From assembly GCA_013178015.1 (NCBI GenBank), contig JABLXR010000011.1, positions 1 to 64,000 of the forward strand: a DNA stretch of 64,000 nucleotides, in the 5' to 3' direction. The stretch is from Anaerolineae bacterium. Its GTDB lineage: Bacteria > Chloroflexota > Anaerolineae > DRVO01. Shown one piece after another: positions 1 to 11,417 of the stretch (position 1 is its first letter; every line of letters starts with the position of its first letter). The notes under the pieces were generated by a model, which saw only the letters and a program-made list of their open reading frames with translations, searched no databases and was not told where the DNA came from. The position numbers and the translations under genes were made by a program.

Positions 1-2121
1 CACCAGCCCTATCAGGGTCAGGCAGCCCAGGGAGAGTAACGAGGCCCCCACAGTGTTGGACGTCACTCCCAGGCTCGCGCCCAGCCAGACGGGATAGGCC
101 GTCAGGGCCAGTCCCACCACCCGAGCCAGAGGCCATCCCCCGGCCCATAGCCTCCCCAGCAGCCGATGGGTCAAGGGCCAGGCCGCCAGTCCCACCGCCG
201 AGGCCACCAGCCACCACCAGGCTGCCGCCGCCAGCCCGTCGTCGGCCCAGGCGTTCCAGCCGAAGTCGGCCACTGAGGGGTACCGATCCACGGGAACGGG
301 GAGCAAGAGCGCCTCGTCCCGCCTCTCCGAGGCCGCCTGGGTCAGATAGGGCTGGAACAGGCTCCGCAGCTCGCCTTCCGTCAGAGTAGCCGTGCGGCCG
401 AAGACCATCACCTTGGGGTGGTCGTAGACGGTGAAGCTCTCGTCTGCCCGGTCGTCAACGAAGGTGAAAGGCCCGAGCGAAGGGTAGGAGGTGAACTCGC
501 GGATCAGCCCGAACCCGAGCCGGCCCTCGAAGAGGAGCTCGTAGTAGCGGTTGGAGATGGGGAACCGGTCGCGCAGCCGGGGCAACCAGCCGTAGAAGCG
601 GTTGCTGCTCACCACGATGTAATCGGCGCGCAGGAGCCGATCCACCAGCATGTCCACCTTGGCCGCGTCGTCCGGCTCCTGCAGGGGAAAAGAGAGCACC
701 TCGTACTGCCCCTCGGCCCAGAGAGGCTTCCCGTCCACCGTCATGCCATAGGGGATGAGGTCGTCCCACTCTTCCTTGGTGATGACGCTCCCAGGCGGCA
801 CGTTGCGGTAGATCCACTCCGAAGCTTGGTGCCGGGTGAAGGGTCGGCGGTAGATAGAGGTGAAGGCCAGCGACCAGAGCACGGCGTAGGCCAGGGCCAG
901 GCCCGCAAGGCTCCAGGCCAGCCAGCGGCGGCGCCCGGCCAGGGTGGCCACCAGGCCGGCCCCCAATACGTACAGCGCCGGGGTGAGCGGCGCCATGTAA
1001 CGCATGAACTTCACCATGAAGCTGCCGGTGATGAGGAAGTAGGGCACCGCCCAGGCCACCAGTATGACCACGCCGGCGGCGACACGCCCCCTCACTGCCC
1101 GGTAGACGCCCCAGCCCAGTCCGGCGAAGGCCAGAAGGCCGGGGAGCCAGCCCATGCCCCAGCGCAACTGCTGCAGCACGGTATAGAGGAAGGCCGGTGT
1201 CTTGCGGTACTGGCGGGTGTAAGGGAAGTCGTAGATGCCCCGCACCATCCGGCTTTCCTTGGCGAAGCTCTCCAGGAACATCGGCAAGTCAAGCACCGCG
1301 TACGGGCTGACCAGGAGAAACACGGCCGCTCCCACCACCGCGCTCAGCCCGGCCAGCCTGAGCCTCCTGCCATGGCCTCCGCTACCCTCCCACAGGACGA
1401 AGGCCAGGATCCAGGCCAAGCCCAGCGCCGCCGCACTGGACTTGGAGGCCACTGCCAGCGCCAAGCTGGCACCGGCCCACGTCGCCGCTCCCTCCCCGTC
1501 GCCCTGCGCCACACGCACCAGCCAGTACAGAGTGAGGGTAACGAAGAAGCCCAAGATGGTGTCTACAGCGTAGAAGTGGGAGAGCTGGACGTGCAGGACG
1601 GTGAAGCTGAGTAAGCCCGCTGCCAGCAGGCCGGAGCGCTGCCCGAAGAGCCGCCTGGCCAGGGCAAAGGTGACAACGATGGTGCCGACGTCGAACAGGG
1701 CGCTGAGAACCCGACCCAGCGGCGCCATCTCCCACAGACCCGTCATACGGGATAGCGTCCGCACCACCTCGGAGTCACGCCCTAACAGGGCCTCAGCCGG
1801 CCTTGCCAGTGCCCGAAGCCCCGCCGCCGTCCCTTTGAGCAGGTAGACCGGGAAGTGCCCGTAGGCGAACGTCTCGGGCCGGCGAACGCCGCCCTCACCA
1901 GGGCGGGAGAAAGGGTTGAGGGGGCTGGAGCGCACGTCCAGAGCCTGGGCCAGGCTCTCTGGCCACTCGACGGTATCGGTGACCATGAGCACGTGCCGCT
2001 CGTCGGGGTGCGCCAGGTGCCCGTGGTCCCAGTTCACCTTCTGCAGGCGGAGGTAGAGCCCGGCCAGAACCAGGGCAATCAGTATGAGTGGCTCAATGGT
2101 GGGCCGAAGCCGCCTGCTCAA
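1..2121 (-). CDS. GT39-type membrane glycosyltransferase fused to a DUF2298-like membrane region (3' end cut by window)
   Basis: The minus-strand frame is open from a TTG at 2121 to the window edge (707 codons, C-terminus missing). The TTG is preceded by GGAG about 10 nt upstream, and an in-frame TAA lies just beyond. The N-terminus is a membrane segment followed by NWDHGHLAHPDERH, the acidic loop motif (HPDE) of GT-C glycosyltransferases that use polyprenyl-phosphate sugars. Many hydrophobic segments follow, then a soluble domain of about 150 residues, then new membrane helices with WWWLVASAVGLAAWPLTHR, which resembles the start of DUF2298 (YYY-type) membrane proteins. Family knowledge: such proteins glycosylate lipids or surface proteins from the outer face of the membrane. 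The fusion is inferred from sequence feel, and the acceptor is unknown. No operon partner is visible. Confidence 0.8.
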   Translation of the reverse strand, partial: MSRRLRPTIEPLILIALVLAGLYLRLQKVNWDHGHLAHPDERHVLMVTDTVEWPESLAQALDVRSSPLNPFSRPGEGGVRRPETFAYGHFPVYLLKGTAAGLRALARPAEALLGRDSEVVRTLSRMTGLWEMAPLGRVLSALFDVGTIVVTFALARRLFGQRSGLLAAGLLSFTVLHVQLSHFYAVDTILGFFVTLTLYWLVRVAQGDGEGAATWAGASLALAVASKSSAAALGLAWILAFVLWEGSGGHGRRLRLAGLSAVVGAAVFLLVSPYAVLDLPMFLESFAKESRMVRGIYDFPYTRQYRKTPAFLYTVLQQLRWGMGWLPGLLAFAGLGWGVYRAVRGRVAAGVVILVAWAVPYFLITGSFMVKFMRYMAPLTPALYVLGAGLVATLAGRRRWLAWSLAGLALAYAVLWSLAFTSIYRRPFTRHQASEWIYRNVPPGSVITKEEWDDLIPYGMTVDGKPLWAEGQYEVLSFPLQEPDDAAKVDMLVDRLLRADYIVVSSNRFYGWLPRLRDRFPISNRYYELLFEGRLGFGLIREFTSYPSLGPFTFVDDRADESFTVYDHPKVMVFGRTATLTEGELRSLFQPYLTQAASERRDEALLLPVPVDRYPSVADFGWNAWADDGLAAAAWWWLVASAVGLAAWPLTHRLLGRLWAGGWPLARVVGLALTAYPVWLGASLGVTSNTVGASLLSLGCLTLIGLV

Positions 2122-2130
2122 GCCGTATGC

Positions 2131-4703
<2,573 letters not shown>

Positions 4704-4717
4704 CACGTGACCATCAT

Positions 4718-4749
4718 GTACGTGGTTCATCCCGTGAGGCGCCACGTAC
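4718..4749. terminator. Hairpin between convergent pyrG and ubiA-type gene
   Basis: GTACGTGG at 4718-4725 pairs perfectly with CCACGTAC at 4742-4749, and flanking bases extend the stem imperfectly. It lies in the 62-bp gap between two convergent genes, where a bidirectional terminator is expected. There is no T-tract, so function is inferred from position. Confidence 0.45.
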
Positions 4750-4765
4750 CATGAGTCACTGTCCC

Positions 4766-5668
4766 CTACGAGAACACATACAGGACCAGCCCTACCGCCA
4801 GCGACCAGAGCAGCACGTCCAGTATCAGGGGCTTGTCCCGCAAGACGATCTCTTCCGGGGCGCCGCCCATTCCCTTGACCTGCACCAGGTACATGTAGCG
4901 GAACAGGCCGTAGATGACGAAGGGAATGGTGAGCATCATGGAGTGGTTGTCCGGCAGGTTGGGAGCGGAGAAGGTATAGAGCGAGTAAGCCATCAGCGTG
5001 GCCGATATGACCACCATGCTGAACTGATCTAGCAGGGGAAGGGTGTAGCCGGCGAGGGTGGAGCGGTGGTTCTCAGCGTTCTCCGCCAGGAGCACGTACT
5101 CGTGCCGGCGCTTGTTGATGGCGATGAACAGGGCCAGCAGAGTGGTACACACGTAGAGCCAGGGAGAGAAGCGGGCCACGTCCACCACCACCACCCCTGC
5201 CACTACCCGCAGCACGAACCCAGCAGCTATGGCGAGCAGGTCCAGTATCAACAGGTCTTTCAGGACATAGGAGTAGGCGACGTTCAGCCCGAAATAGAGG
5301 GCAGTGACCAGGAGAAAGCCAGGGCTCAGCAGGTACGCAGTCGCGAGGGATACCGCTACCAGCACCAGCACGGCCACTCCGGCCACAGCTGGCGAGAGAC
5401 GGCCGGAAGCCAGAGGTCGGTGGCGCTTAGATGGGTGCGTCCGGTCCTTCTCTACGTCCGCCAGGTCGTTCAGGGCGTAGACCGCACCGGATATCAGAGA
5501 GAAGACCAGGACCGCGAGAAGCGTCCGGACCACAAAGTAGGGCTGGAACAGCTTGCCATCGAATACCAGGGCCGCTAGCACGAAGGCCTGCTTGGCCCAC
5601 TGCTTGGGGCGCATGGTCTTCATGAGCTCGACCAGGCTGCTGGCAGGGAGGGCAGGTGCGCGGTGCAT
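4766..5668 (-). CDS. UbiA-family prenyltransferase, likely decaprenyl-phosphate phosphoribosyltransferase type
   Basis: The product is about 300 residues with roughly nine membrane helices. The motif NDLADVEKD (Asp-rich site 1, binds prenyl diphosphate or Mg) is followed by RTHPSKRHRPLASG, a signature of UbiA enzymes of the DPPR synthase group, which transfer phosphoribose to a polyprenyl phosphate for cell-wall arabinose donors. The N-terminal MRPKQWAKQ is also typical of this group. The ATG at 5668 is the first start near the conserved MRPKQW; the frame stays open further upstream without similarity. The gene is convergent with pyrG and divergent from the aldolase operon. A role in prenyl-linked sugar supply would fit the membrane glycosyltransferase nearby, but that link is inferred. 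Confidence 0.85.
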   Translation of the reverse strand: MHRAPALPASSLVELMKTMRPKQWAKQAFVLAALVFDGKLFQPYFVVRTLLAVLVFSLISGAVYALNDLADVEKDRTHPSKRHRPLASGRLSPAVAGVAVLVLVAVSLATAYLLSPGFLLVTALYFGLNVAYSYVLKDLLILDLLAIAAGFVLRVVAGVVVVDVARFSPWLYVCTTLLALFIAINKRRHEYVLLAENAENHRSTLAGYTLPLLDQFSMVVISATLMAYSLYTFSAPNLPDNHSMMLTIPFVIYGLFRYMYLVQVKGMGGAPEEIVLRDKPLILDVLLWSLAVGLVLYVFS

Positions 5669-5749
5669 GCGGCCATGATAGGGGAGCGGTCCCGGCCCGG
5701 TCAAGAAGGACCGGCCTTGGGCATCCAGGCCCACCCAGGGGCAAAGACG

Positions 5750-6391
5750 ATGGCGGAGGACGGAGTGGAGAATCAGGTTCAGGCCGACACCAGCACCATA
5801 GACCAGATCATCTACATCGGCGCCATGCTCTACGAGCGCTTCCTCACCGACGCTGCCGGGGGCAACGTCAGCGCCAAGGTGGGGGAACGCATCTACGTCA
5901 GCCCCCGCTACGCCGGGGCCCGCTACCACTGGCGCCTCACGCCCGAATTGGTCAACGTACTGGACCTACAGCGGAACGTACTCCAGGGCCCTACCCCCAT
6001 CTCCCGCGAGAGTGACATGCACCTGGCGCTCTACGAGGCCTTCCCCCAGATCGGCAGCGTCATTCACGCCCATGCCCCCAACCTGATGGTCTTCTCCGCC
6101 CTGGGTTGGGAGATGCCGTCGGCCGTGGAGTACACGGAGAAGTTCGGCACCATTGGCCTGGTGCAACCAGCCCGCAGCCATACCCCCGAGCTGGCCGTCA
6201 ACGTGGTGGCCTACTTCCGGCCCCTCATGGACCAGTTCGACCAGCACGCCCTGGGGGCACTGCTGCCTCGGCATGGTGCCGTGGTCGTCGCCCATAATCT
6301 CTTGGAGGCCTACGACACCCTGGAAAGGCTGGAGAACAATGCCCGCTGTCTGCTGGCTCAGGCCTGCCTGCGGGCCGGTGGGCCCCGGTGA
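5750..6391 (+). CDS. Class II aldolase/adducin family protein (sugar-phosphate aldolase)
   Basis: This is a 213-residue cytoplasmic protein of the zinc-dependent family that includes fuculose-1-phosphate and rhamnulose-1-phosphate aldolases and ribulose-5-phosphate 4-epimerase. It has the phosphate-binding AGGNVSAK motif, the zinc-binding HAHAP pair and a third His in the LLPRHGAVVV segment. The ATG at 5750 gives a normal family length; an earlier ATG at 5663 would add a tail without similarity that overlaps the divergent gene. It is the first gene of a tight operon with a PfkB kinase (4-nt overlap) and a zinc dehydrogenase, which points to breakdown of a ketose or deoxy-sugar phosphate. The substrate cannot be read from sequence. 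Confidence 0.88.
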   Translation: MAEDGVENQVQADTSTIDQIIYIGAMLYERFLTDAAGGNVSAKVGERIYVSPRYAGARYHWRLTPELVNVLDLQRNVLQGPTPISRESDMHLALYEAFPQIGSVIHAHAPNLMVFSALGWEMPSAVEYTEKFGTIGLVQPARSHTPELAVNVVAYFRPLMDQFDQHALGALLPRHGAVVVAHNLLEAYDTLERLENNARCLLAQACLRAGGPR

Positions 6392-7353
6392 CCGCGTCGG
6401 GCGCTTCGCTAGCGGAGCCGGTCCTAACCGTCACCCCCAACACGGCTCTGGATCGCTGCCTACTGGTGCCCGATTTCGCCCTGGGCCGGACGGTGGTGGC
6501 CGAGGCCACCACGCTGGCCATGGCGGGCAAGCCGGCCGATGCCTCGCTAGTCCTGGCCCAACTGGGCGTACCCTCGGTGGCCACCGGACTGGCTGGCGGC
6601 AAGAGCGGCCGCCGCATGGTGCGCATGCTGCGCCGAGCAGGCGTCACCTGCCGCTTCCTCCGGTGCCCCGGTCACACCCGCGTCAATGTGGTGATCATCA
6701 AGAAGGGAACCGGCCAGCAGGGCACCATCACCGTGCCCTCGCTCAAGCCCACCTACGCCGATGGCGAACGGCTGCTCGACCACGTGCGCCGCTTGCTTCC
6801 GGGGCGGGAGTGGCTGATCCTAGGAGGGAGCCTCCCCGAGGGCGTGGCCCCCGATCTGTACGCCCGCATGCTGGTGGAGGCCCGCGCCCACGGAGTTAGG
6901 TCCCTGCTCGACGCCAGCGGCCAGACCCTTATGGACGGCCTTCCCGGCCGCCCGACCATCGTCAAACCCAACCAGGTGGAGCTGGGCGCCGCCCTGGGCC
7001 GCCGGCTCGATGGAGTCGCCGACGCGGTAGAGGCTGCCCGCGAGCTGTGCCAGACTCGCGGGGTCAAGCTGGTGGTGGTCACCCTGGGAGAAGAGGGTAG
7101 CATCTGCGTCACCCCCGACCAGGCGTGGCGAGTCCCGCCCATGCCGGTCGAGGTGGTGAACACTGCCGGCGCCGGCGATGCCTTCGCCGCCGGGCTCATC
7201 AAGGGCTTCCTGGACGACCTCCCCCTGCCGGAGGCACTGCGCTGGGCCACGGCGGCTGCCAGCGCCGTGCTCCTCACCCTTGGTACTGCCGACTGCCGGT
7301 GCGAGGATGTGCAGCGGCTTCTGCCTCTGGTACGGGTGGAACGCATTGGCTGA
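6388..7353 (+). CDS. PfkB-family sugar kinase, 1-phosphofructokinase/tagatose-6-phosphate kinase type
   Basis: The 321-residue cytoplasmic kinase begins at a GTG that overlaps the aldolase stop (GTGA). The opening VLTVTPNTALDRCLLVPDF is the hallmark of the 1-phosphofructokinase/tagatose-6-phosphate kinase branch of the PfkB fold. The C-terminal VVNTAGAGDAFAAGLIKG carries the anion hole and the catalytic Asp, and KPNQVELGAALG is the usual KPN-E motif. It would phosphorylate a ketose phosphate or ketose made in the same operon, before or after cleavage by the class II aldolase. The 4-nt overlap implies translational coupling. The exact sugar is unknown. Confidence 0.88.
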   Translation: MTASGASLAEPVLTVTPNTALDRCLLVPDFALGRTVVAEATTLAMAGKPADASLVLAQLGVPSVATGLAGGKSGRRMVRMLRRAGVTCRFLRCPGHTRVNVVIIKKGTGQQGTITVPSLKPTYADGERLLDHVRRLLPGREWLILGGSLPEGVAPDLYARMLVEARAHGVRSLLDASGQTLMDGLPGRPTIVKPNQVELGAALGRRLDGVADAVEAARELCQTRGVKLVVVTLGEEGSICVTPDQAWRVPPMPVEVVNTAGAGDAFAAGLIKGFLDDLPLPEALRWATAAASAVLLTLGTADCRCEDVQRLLPLVRVERIG

Positions 7354-7369
7354 GACAAGGAGATCGGCT

Positions 7370-8392
7370 ATGAAAGCAGCCCTGCTACGTGGTCCCCGCG
7401 AACTGGAGCTGGTCGAGATGGACCAACCGTACCCGGGCCCAGGCCAGGTCGTGGTGCGCGTGCGAGCTGGGGGCATATGCGGCTCCGACGTGCACGCCTA
7501 TCGGGGCTCCTCCGCCTTCCAGGTCTACCCCGCCATTCCCGGCCACGAGGTCGCCGGAGAGGTGACAAGACTGGGGGCCGACGTGACCGGCCTCTCGCCG
7601 GGTGACCACGTGGTCCTCGACCCTATGCTCCGCTGCGGACAATGCTATCCCTGTCGCGTGGGCCGCTACAACTGCTGCACCCGCCTGCAGGTGATGGGCG
7701 TGCACACCGACGGGGGTTTCCGTCAGTACCTGACGGTGGACCAGGGGCAATTGCATCGCATCTCCCCCGAGGTGCCCTTCGAGACGGCCGCCCTGATCGA
7801 GCCCCTCTGCATCGGGGGGCAGTCAGTCAGCCGCGGACGGGTATCAGCTGAGGACAGCGTGTTGATCCTCGGTGCCGGGACCATCGGCCTGGCGGCCCTT
7901 CTCTTGGCCCGGCAGGAGGGAGCCCGGGTAGCCAGCGTTGACCTCATTCCGGACAAGCTGGAGGTTGCCCGCTCTTTGGGCGCCGACCTGACCATCAACG
8001 CCGCGGATGAGGACGTGGCCAGAGCGGTGCTGGACTGGACCGGCGGCGAGGGTCCCACAGTGGTGATCGAGGCGGTGGGCACAGTGCGCACCACCCGTGC
8101 CGCCCTCGATTACGTCGGCTCCGCCGGCCGGGTGGTCATCGTAGGGATCACCACACAAGAGGTGCCCTTGCCCGTGCCTCTCCTGGTGCGAAAGGAGCTG
8201 GACGTGATCGCCTCCCGCAACAGCCGCGAGCAGTTCCGCCGCATCATCCGGCTGGTAGAGAGCGGCCAGGTGGATCCCCGTCCGCTGATCTCCCACCGTT
8301 TCCCCTTCGAACGCGTCGGCGCCGCCTTCGCCCTGATCGAAGAGCAGCCCCAGGCCACCCGCAAGGTGGTATTGACAATGGACAGTGGCTAG
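7370..8392 (+). CDS. Zinc-binding medium-chain alcohol/polyol dehydrogenase
   Basis: This 340-residue enzyme has GGICGSDVHAY and GHEVAGEV, the catalytic zinc ligands of medium-chain dehydrogenases. The cluster CGQCYPCRVGRYNCC holds the four Cys of the structural zinc, and the Rossmann motif LGAGTIGLAALLLAR binds NAD(P). The fold is closest in appearance to sorbitol, threonine and galactitol-phosphate dehydrogenases. The ATG at 7370 has AAGGAG 6-7 nt upstream and gives the family length. As the third gene of the aldolase-kinase operon, it probably oxidises a polyol or polyol phosphate to the ketose used by the other two enzymes. The substrate is inferred from context only. Confidence 0.9.
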   Translation: MKAALLRGPRELELVEMDQPYPGPGQVVVRVRAGGICGSDVHAYRGSSAFQVYPAIPGHEVAGEVTRLGADVTGLSPGDHVVLDPMLRCGQCYPCRVGRYNCCTRLQVMGVHTDGGFRQYLTVDQGQLHRISPEVPFETAALIEPLCIGGQSVSRGRVSAEDSVLILGAGTIGLAALLLARQEGARVASVDLIPDKLEVARSLGADLTINAADEDVARAVLDWTGGEGPTVVIEAVGTVRTTRAALDYVGSAGRVVIVGITTQEVPLPVPLLVRKELDVIASRNSREQFRRIIRLVESGQVDPRPLISHRFPFERVGAAFALIEEQPQATRKVVLTMDSG

Positions 8393-8432
8393 ATCCGAGC
8401 GGCCAGTCGCGCTATCCCCTGTCCGCTAGTCG

Positions 8433-9884
8433 TTACTCCCAGCTGAACCGGCGCACGAAGGGCGGGATGGCCCGGATGGCTTCGATCGTCACCACCCTGT
8501 CGCCCGCGAAGCTGTCGTAGAAGGCGTTGTCGTCCATCTTGTGAGACAGCAGCCAGGGACAGAAGGCGAAGAGGTAGTCTGGCAGAGGTTCCCCGTTGGA
8601 GAGCACACCGGTACGGAACCAGTTGTAGAGCTCCACGTAGTAGTCTCGGTGTAGCTCCTCCGACACCTTGGGATAGCGGCCATCGTCGGTGGCACCATAC
8701 TTCCATCCGCCCTCGCCCACGATCATGGGAGGCACGAATCCGATCTCTTCCTCGAATATGTGGGCGAAGTTCCTGAAGCTGAGCACGGTGTTGATGTCCT
8801 CGGTGTAGCTGGGCGGGTGGTTCATGCCGTACGAGTGCGGAATGAAGAAGGTGCGACCGAACAGCCTCTCCCCATCGCGCTTCTTGATCTCGGCGATGGC
8901 ATCCCGAAGCCAGTTCTCCGACACGAACTGCAGCCCCACGTAGCCCCCGGCGTTGTACACTGCCTCACAGGCCGCGATCAGGTTCTCAATGAACACCGCC
9001 TGGTCGGCACGACCATCCGGCCACTCCTGAGCTACCGAGGGCTCGTTGTATATCTGCATGTAGGGCGGCACTCCTAGGCTCTGCAGGATACGTATGTCCC
9101 TCTCCCACTCCCAGTAGAAGTCGTAAGGCCGGAGCATGCGGCGCCAGACCACGGTGATGCCGGCGTCGCGGAAGCGGGGCGCCAGCTTCTGCAGCTGGAT
9201 CTCGTCCCCATAGATGACCAGAGCCCATTTCATGTGCATGTCCAGCATGCGCTGGATGTTTAGATCTATTACCTCCTCGGAAGGGTAGGGATCAACCAGG
9301 AAGTGCATCCCCCAGCCGTTGTCGTTCGCCGGTCGCGGCCAGTCCGCCAGCGCCATGGCAGGCAAGTCCTCCCTCAAGCTCATGGGCCGGGGCGTCGGCG
9401 TCGGGGTAGGGGTCGGGACAGGGGTGAAGGTAGCGGTGGCCGTCGGAGTGGCCGGAACGGGCGTCATCGTGGGCGTCGATGTGGGCGGCCGGGTCGCGGT
9501 GGCGGACGGGACCGGGGTAGAACTGGGAGGAACGACCTGCGCCTGCACCGTGGCTGTTGCGTCCGGCTGAGCCGAAGGCGAAGCCGAGAGCGCCGGTTCC
9601 AGGGTCGCAGTGCCGGGCCCGTCGCCCGTCTCGCCGGGCGTAGCCAAGCCCACAGCTTGCTGTGTGGCCAAGCCTGCACTCTGCCGAGTGGCTGTTGCCA
9701 TAGCGTGCTGGGTGGCTACAGCGAACGCCAACTGCGTCCCGAGCTGCTCCTGCCAGGGAATGGCGCCACCAGCGGCAGGGCTCCGGTTCTGGTCTGCCAT
9801 GCACGCCAGCAGGCCGCCGGTCGCCAGCAAGAGCAGCACGACCGTCAGAGCCAGAGCGCGAAGGCCGTCTTCGGGTTGTCTCAC
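8433..9884 (-). CDS. Secreted lipoprotein with Pro/Thr linker and glycosidase-like domain
   Basis: Translation from GTG at 9884 (GGAGGT 5 nt upstream) gives 483 residues. The N-terminus is a lipoprotein signal with LLAC at residues 25-28. Residues about 35-165 are rich in Ala, Thr, Gln and Pro and end in a TPTPTPTPTP linker that would hold the domain away from the membrane. The C-terminal 310 residues look like a (beta/alpha)8 glycoside hydrolase of the GH5/GH39 superfamily: QIYNEPS could supply the acid/base Glu and MIVGEGGW the nucleophile Glu. Specificity is unknown, and a non-catalytic relative is possible. It stands alone, convergent with the sugar operon. Confidence 0.75.
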   Translation of the reverse strand: MRQPEDGLRALALTVVLLLLATGGLLACMADQNRSPAAGGAIPWQEQLGTQLAFAVATQHAMATATRQSAGLATQQAVGLATPGETGDGPGTATLEPALSASPSAQPDATATVQAQVVPPSSTPVPSATATRPPTSTPTMTPVPATPTATATFTPVPTPTPTPTPRPMSLREDLPAMALADWPRPANDNGWGMHFLVDPYPSEEVIDLNIQRMLDMHMKWALVIYGDEIQLQKLAPRFRDAGITVVWRRMLRPYDFYWEWERDIRILQSLGVPPYMQIYNEPSVAQEWPDGRADQAVFIENLIAACEAVYNAGGYVGLQFVSENWLRDAIAEIKKRDGERLFGRTFFIPHSYGMNHPPSYTEDINTVLSFRNFAHIFEEEIGFVPPMIVGEGGWKYGATDDGRYPKVSEELHRDYYVELYNWFRTGVLSNGEPLPDYLFAFCPWLLSHKMDDNAFYDSFAGDRVVTIEAIRAIPPFVRRFSWE

Positions 9885-10344
9885 AGGTCACCTCCGGGCA
9901 GGCCCCGGGTGGCCCACCGATACGTTCTCGTAGAGGACGGCTGGACCGAGTCTAACACAGGCGTCACAGGATGGGGAATGGGGCAACCTGCTGGAATCGC
10001 GGCGTACATGCCAACAAGCACCGCGGCCCAGCCGGCCAAAGGGTCAGGGCTCTCCCGAGTGCCGCCTGCCGCCGCGCGGCGGCAGGCGGTGCCATGACGT
10101 AGGCTTTGGCACGGGCGCACCTCAGTCACCCCGCGGAGATCTTGGGCGCGCTGCCGTGCACCCTGGCGAGGATGGGTCGCGCCTGCTCCATGAGCAGCCC
10201 TACGTAGAGCCTGAGCCATCCCGCTGCCCAAGGCTCTACCCCCTTCATCGCGAGTCGTTACGAAAGGCCGAGGCGGACCGGCGACCCGGGGCCACCGTCC
10301 GACCCCCCGGTGCCGAGCTCATGCATCCGCGGTCCGTGGTGCCC
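9885..10344. other. Intergenic region with a 28-bp perfect palindrome
   Basis: No convincing gene was found between the lipoprotein start and the carD promoter. Bases 10062-10089 form a perfect palindrome of two 14-bp halves beginning CCGCCTGCCGCCGC. As RNA it would be a strong hairpin, but there is no T-tract on either side. The remaining sequence is GC-rich without recognised features. Confidence 0.6.
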
Positions 10345-10373
10345 TTGTACGCTCTTCCTTTGGTTGGTATACT
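10345..10373 (+). promoter_or_regulatory. Candidate promoter of the carD-infA-csd operon
   Basis: TTGTAC at 10345-10350 and TATACT at 10368-10373 are 17 bp apart; the -10 matches five of six consensus positions. Transcription would start near 10380, leaving a 5' leader of about 245 nt before carD in which no known riboswitch or gene was recognised. Confidence 0.5.
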
Positions 10374-10625
10374 TAGGTGTGGAGCGGTGCGACTTTATGC
10401 AAGCGGCTCCACGCGCTCGTCAGACCTACTCCGGCCTAGGCTGATGGGCCGTTATCCGCATTCGCGTCCGGTGTTGGCGCTTGGCGTCACCTTCTCAGGA
10501 CCACCGTCACCCATTCCTGATGTCGGCACGGTGATCTGATGGGCAGCGTGTGTGCCCCGCAGCCCACGGATGGCGGTCCTGGCAGCGGGCGCGTCGGGGA
10601 TGCAGCCAGAGGCAGGAGGTTCTTC

Positions 10626-11126
10626 ATGTTCCGGGAGGGCGATCGGGTCGTGCATCCAAACCACGGGGCGGGCGTCATCAAGGGCTTCGATACCCCGGAG
10701 GGAACCGACGGCAGCGGCGAGTACTACGTCATTGAGCTGTACGCCAACCGGCTCACCATGCTTGTACCGGTCAACAACGCGGACTCCTTGGGCCTGCGCC
10801 TGGCAGATGGCAACATGGTGGAGGAGGCTCTGCAGATTCTGGTCCAGGATCCGGGCAATCTGCCCAGTGAGTTCAAATCGCGTCAGAAAGAGCTGATGGA
10901 CAAGCTGCGCTCCGGCGACACCCGGCTCATTGCTGAAGTGTGCCGGGACTTGTTTCACCGCAGTCGGGCCAGCCAGCTAACCAGTACCGATGCCCGGGTG
11001 TTGGAGCAGGCCCGCAACTTCGTGGCCACGGAGCTGGCCGCAGTGCGAGGCTGTGAGCCCGAGGCTGCCTTCGAGGAACTAGCCAGTCTCCTCGATGGAA
11101 GCCTCGCCGATTCGCCCACTTCCTGA
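10626..11126 (+). CDS. carD: CarD-family RNA polymerase-interacting regulator
   Basis: The 166-residue protein starts MFREGDRVVHPNHGAGVI, the classic opening of the CarD/TRCF RNA-polymerase-interaction domain (about residues 1-65), and ends in a helical DNA-binding region. Family knowledge: CarD binds the RNA polymerase beta subunit and stabilises open complexes, especially at rRNA promoters. The ATG at 10626 is preceded by AGGAGG with good spacing; an in-frame start at 10539 would add 29 residues without similarity. It is the first gene of a same-strand group with translation initiation factor IF-1 and a cold-shock protein, consistent with growth control. Confidence 0.92.
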   Translation: MFREGDRVVHPNHGAGVIKGFDTPEGTDGSGEYYVIELYANRLTMLVPVNNADSLGLRLADGNMVEEALQILVQDPGNLPSEFKSRQKELMDKLRSGDTRLIAEVCRDLFHRSRASQLTSTDARVLEQARNFVATELAAVRGCEPEAAFEELASLLDGSLADSPTS

Positions 11127-11171
11127 GCAACCGCGTATCATTGTCACATCAGAACGAGGACTAGGAGGCAT

Positions 11172-11417
11172 ATGCCAAAGCAAGAAGACACTATCGAAGT
11201 AGAGGGTACCGTGATCGAGACCCTGCCCGACACCACTTTCCGGGTCAGGCTGGACAGCGGTCATGAAGTACTGGCCTACCTGAGCGGGAAGATGCGCAAG
11301 TTCTACATCCGCGTCCTCCTCGGCGACCGCGTGCGCGTAGCTCTCACCCCGTACGACCTGGAACGCGGGCGGATCGTGTATCGATACCGCAACCCCAGTG
11401 CCGAAGCAGTGCGCTAG
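11172..11417 (+). CDS. infA: Translation initiation factor IF-1
   Basis: This 81-residue protein has a single S1/OB fold. It contains [34 protein letters not shown] and [20 protein letters not shown], which match IF-1 closely; the protein binds the 30S A-site during initiation. AGGAGG stands 5-6 nt before the ATG. Usually infA lies with ribosomal protein genes; here it sits between carD and a cold-shock gene, so it may be one of two copies in the genome. Confidence 0.93.
   Translation: MPKQEDTIEVEGTVIETLPDTTFRVRLDSGHEVLAYLSGKMRKFYIRVLLGDRVRVALTPYDLERGRIVYRYRNPSAEAVR

Noticed and set aside
418-1614. Long plus-strand open frame opposite the membrane glycosyltransferase
   Set aside because: It has no family features, is rich in His/Gln/Pro as expected of an antisense frame, and lies over a well-supported minus-strand membrane protein.
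9303-10097. Plus-strand Arg/Gly-rich open frame
   Set aside because: It is the antisense of the lipoprotein's Pro/Thr linker, whose repeated codons produce a long false frame.
10490-10625. N-terminal extension of CarD from the ATG at 10539
   Set aside because: CarD proteins start at the MFREGDRV motif, and the strong AGGAGG site stands directly before the ATG at 10626.
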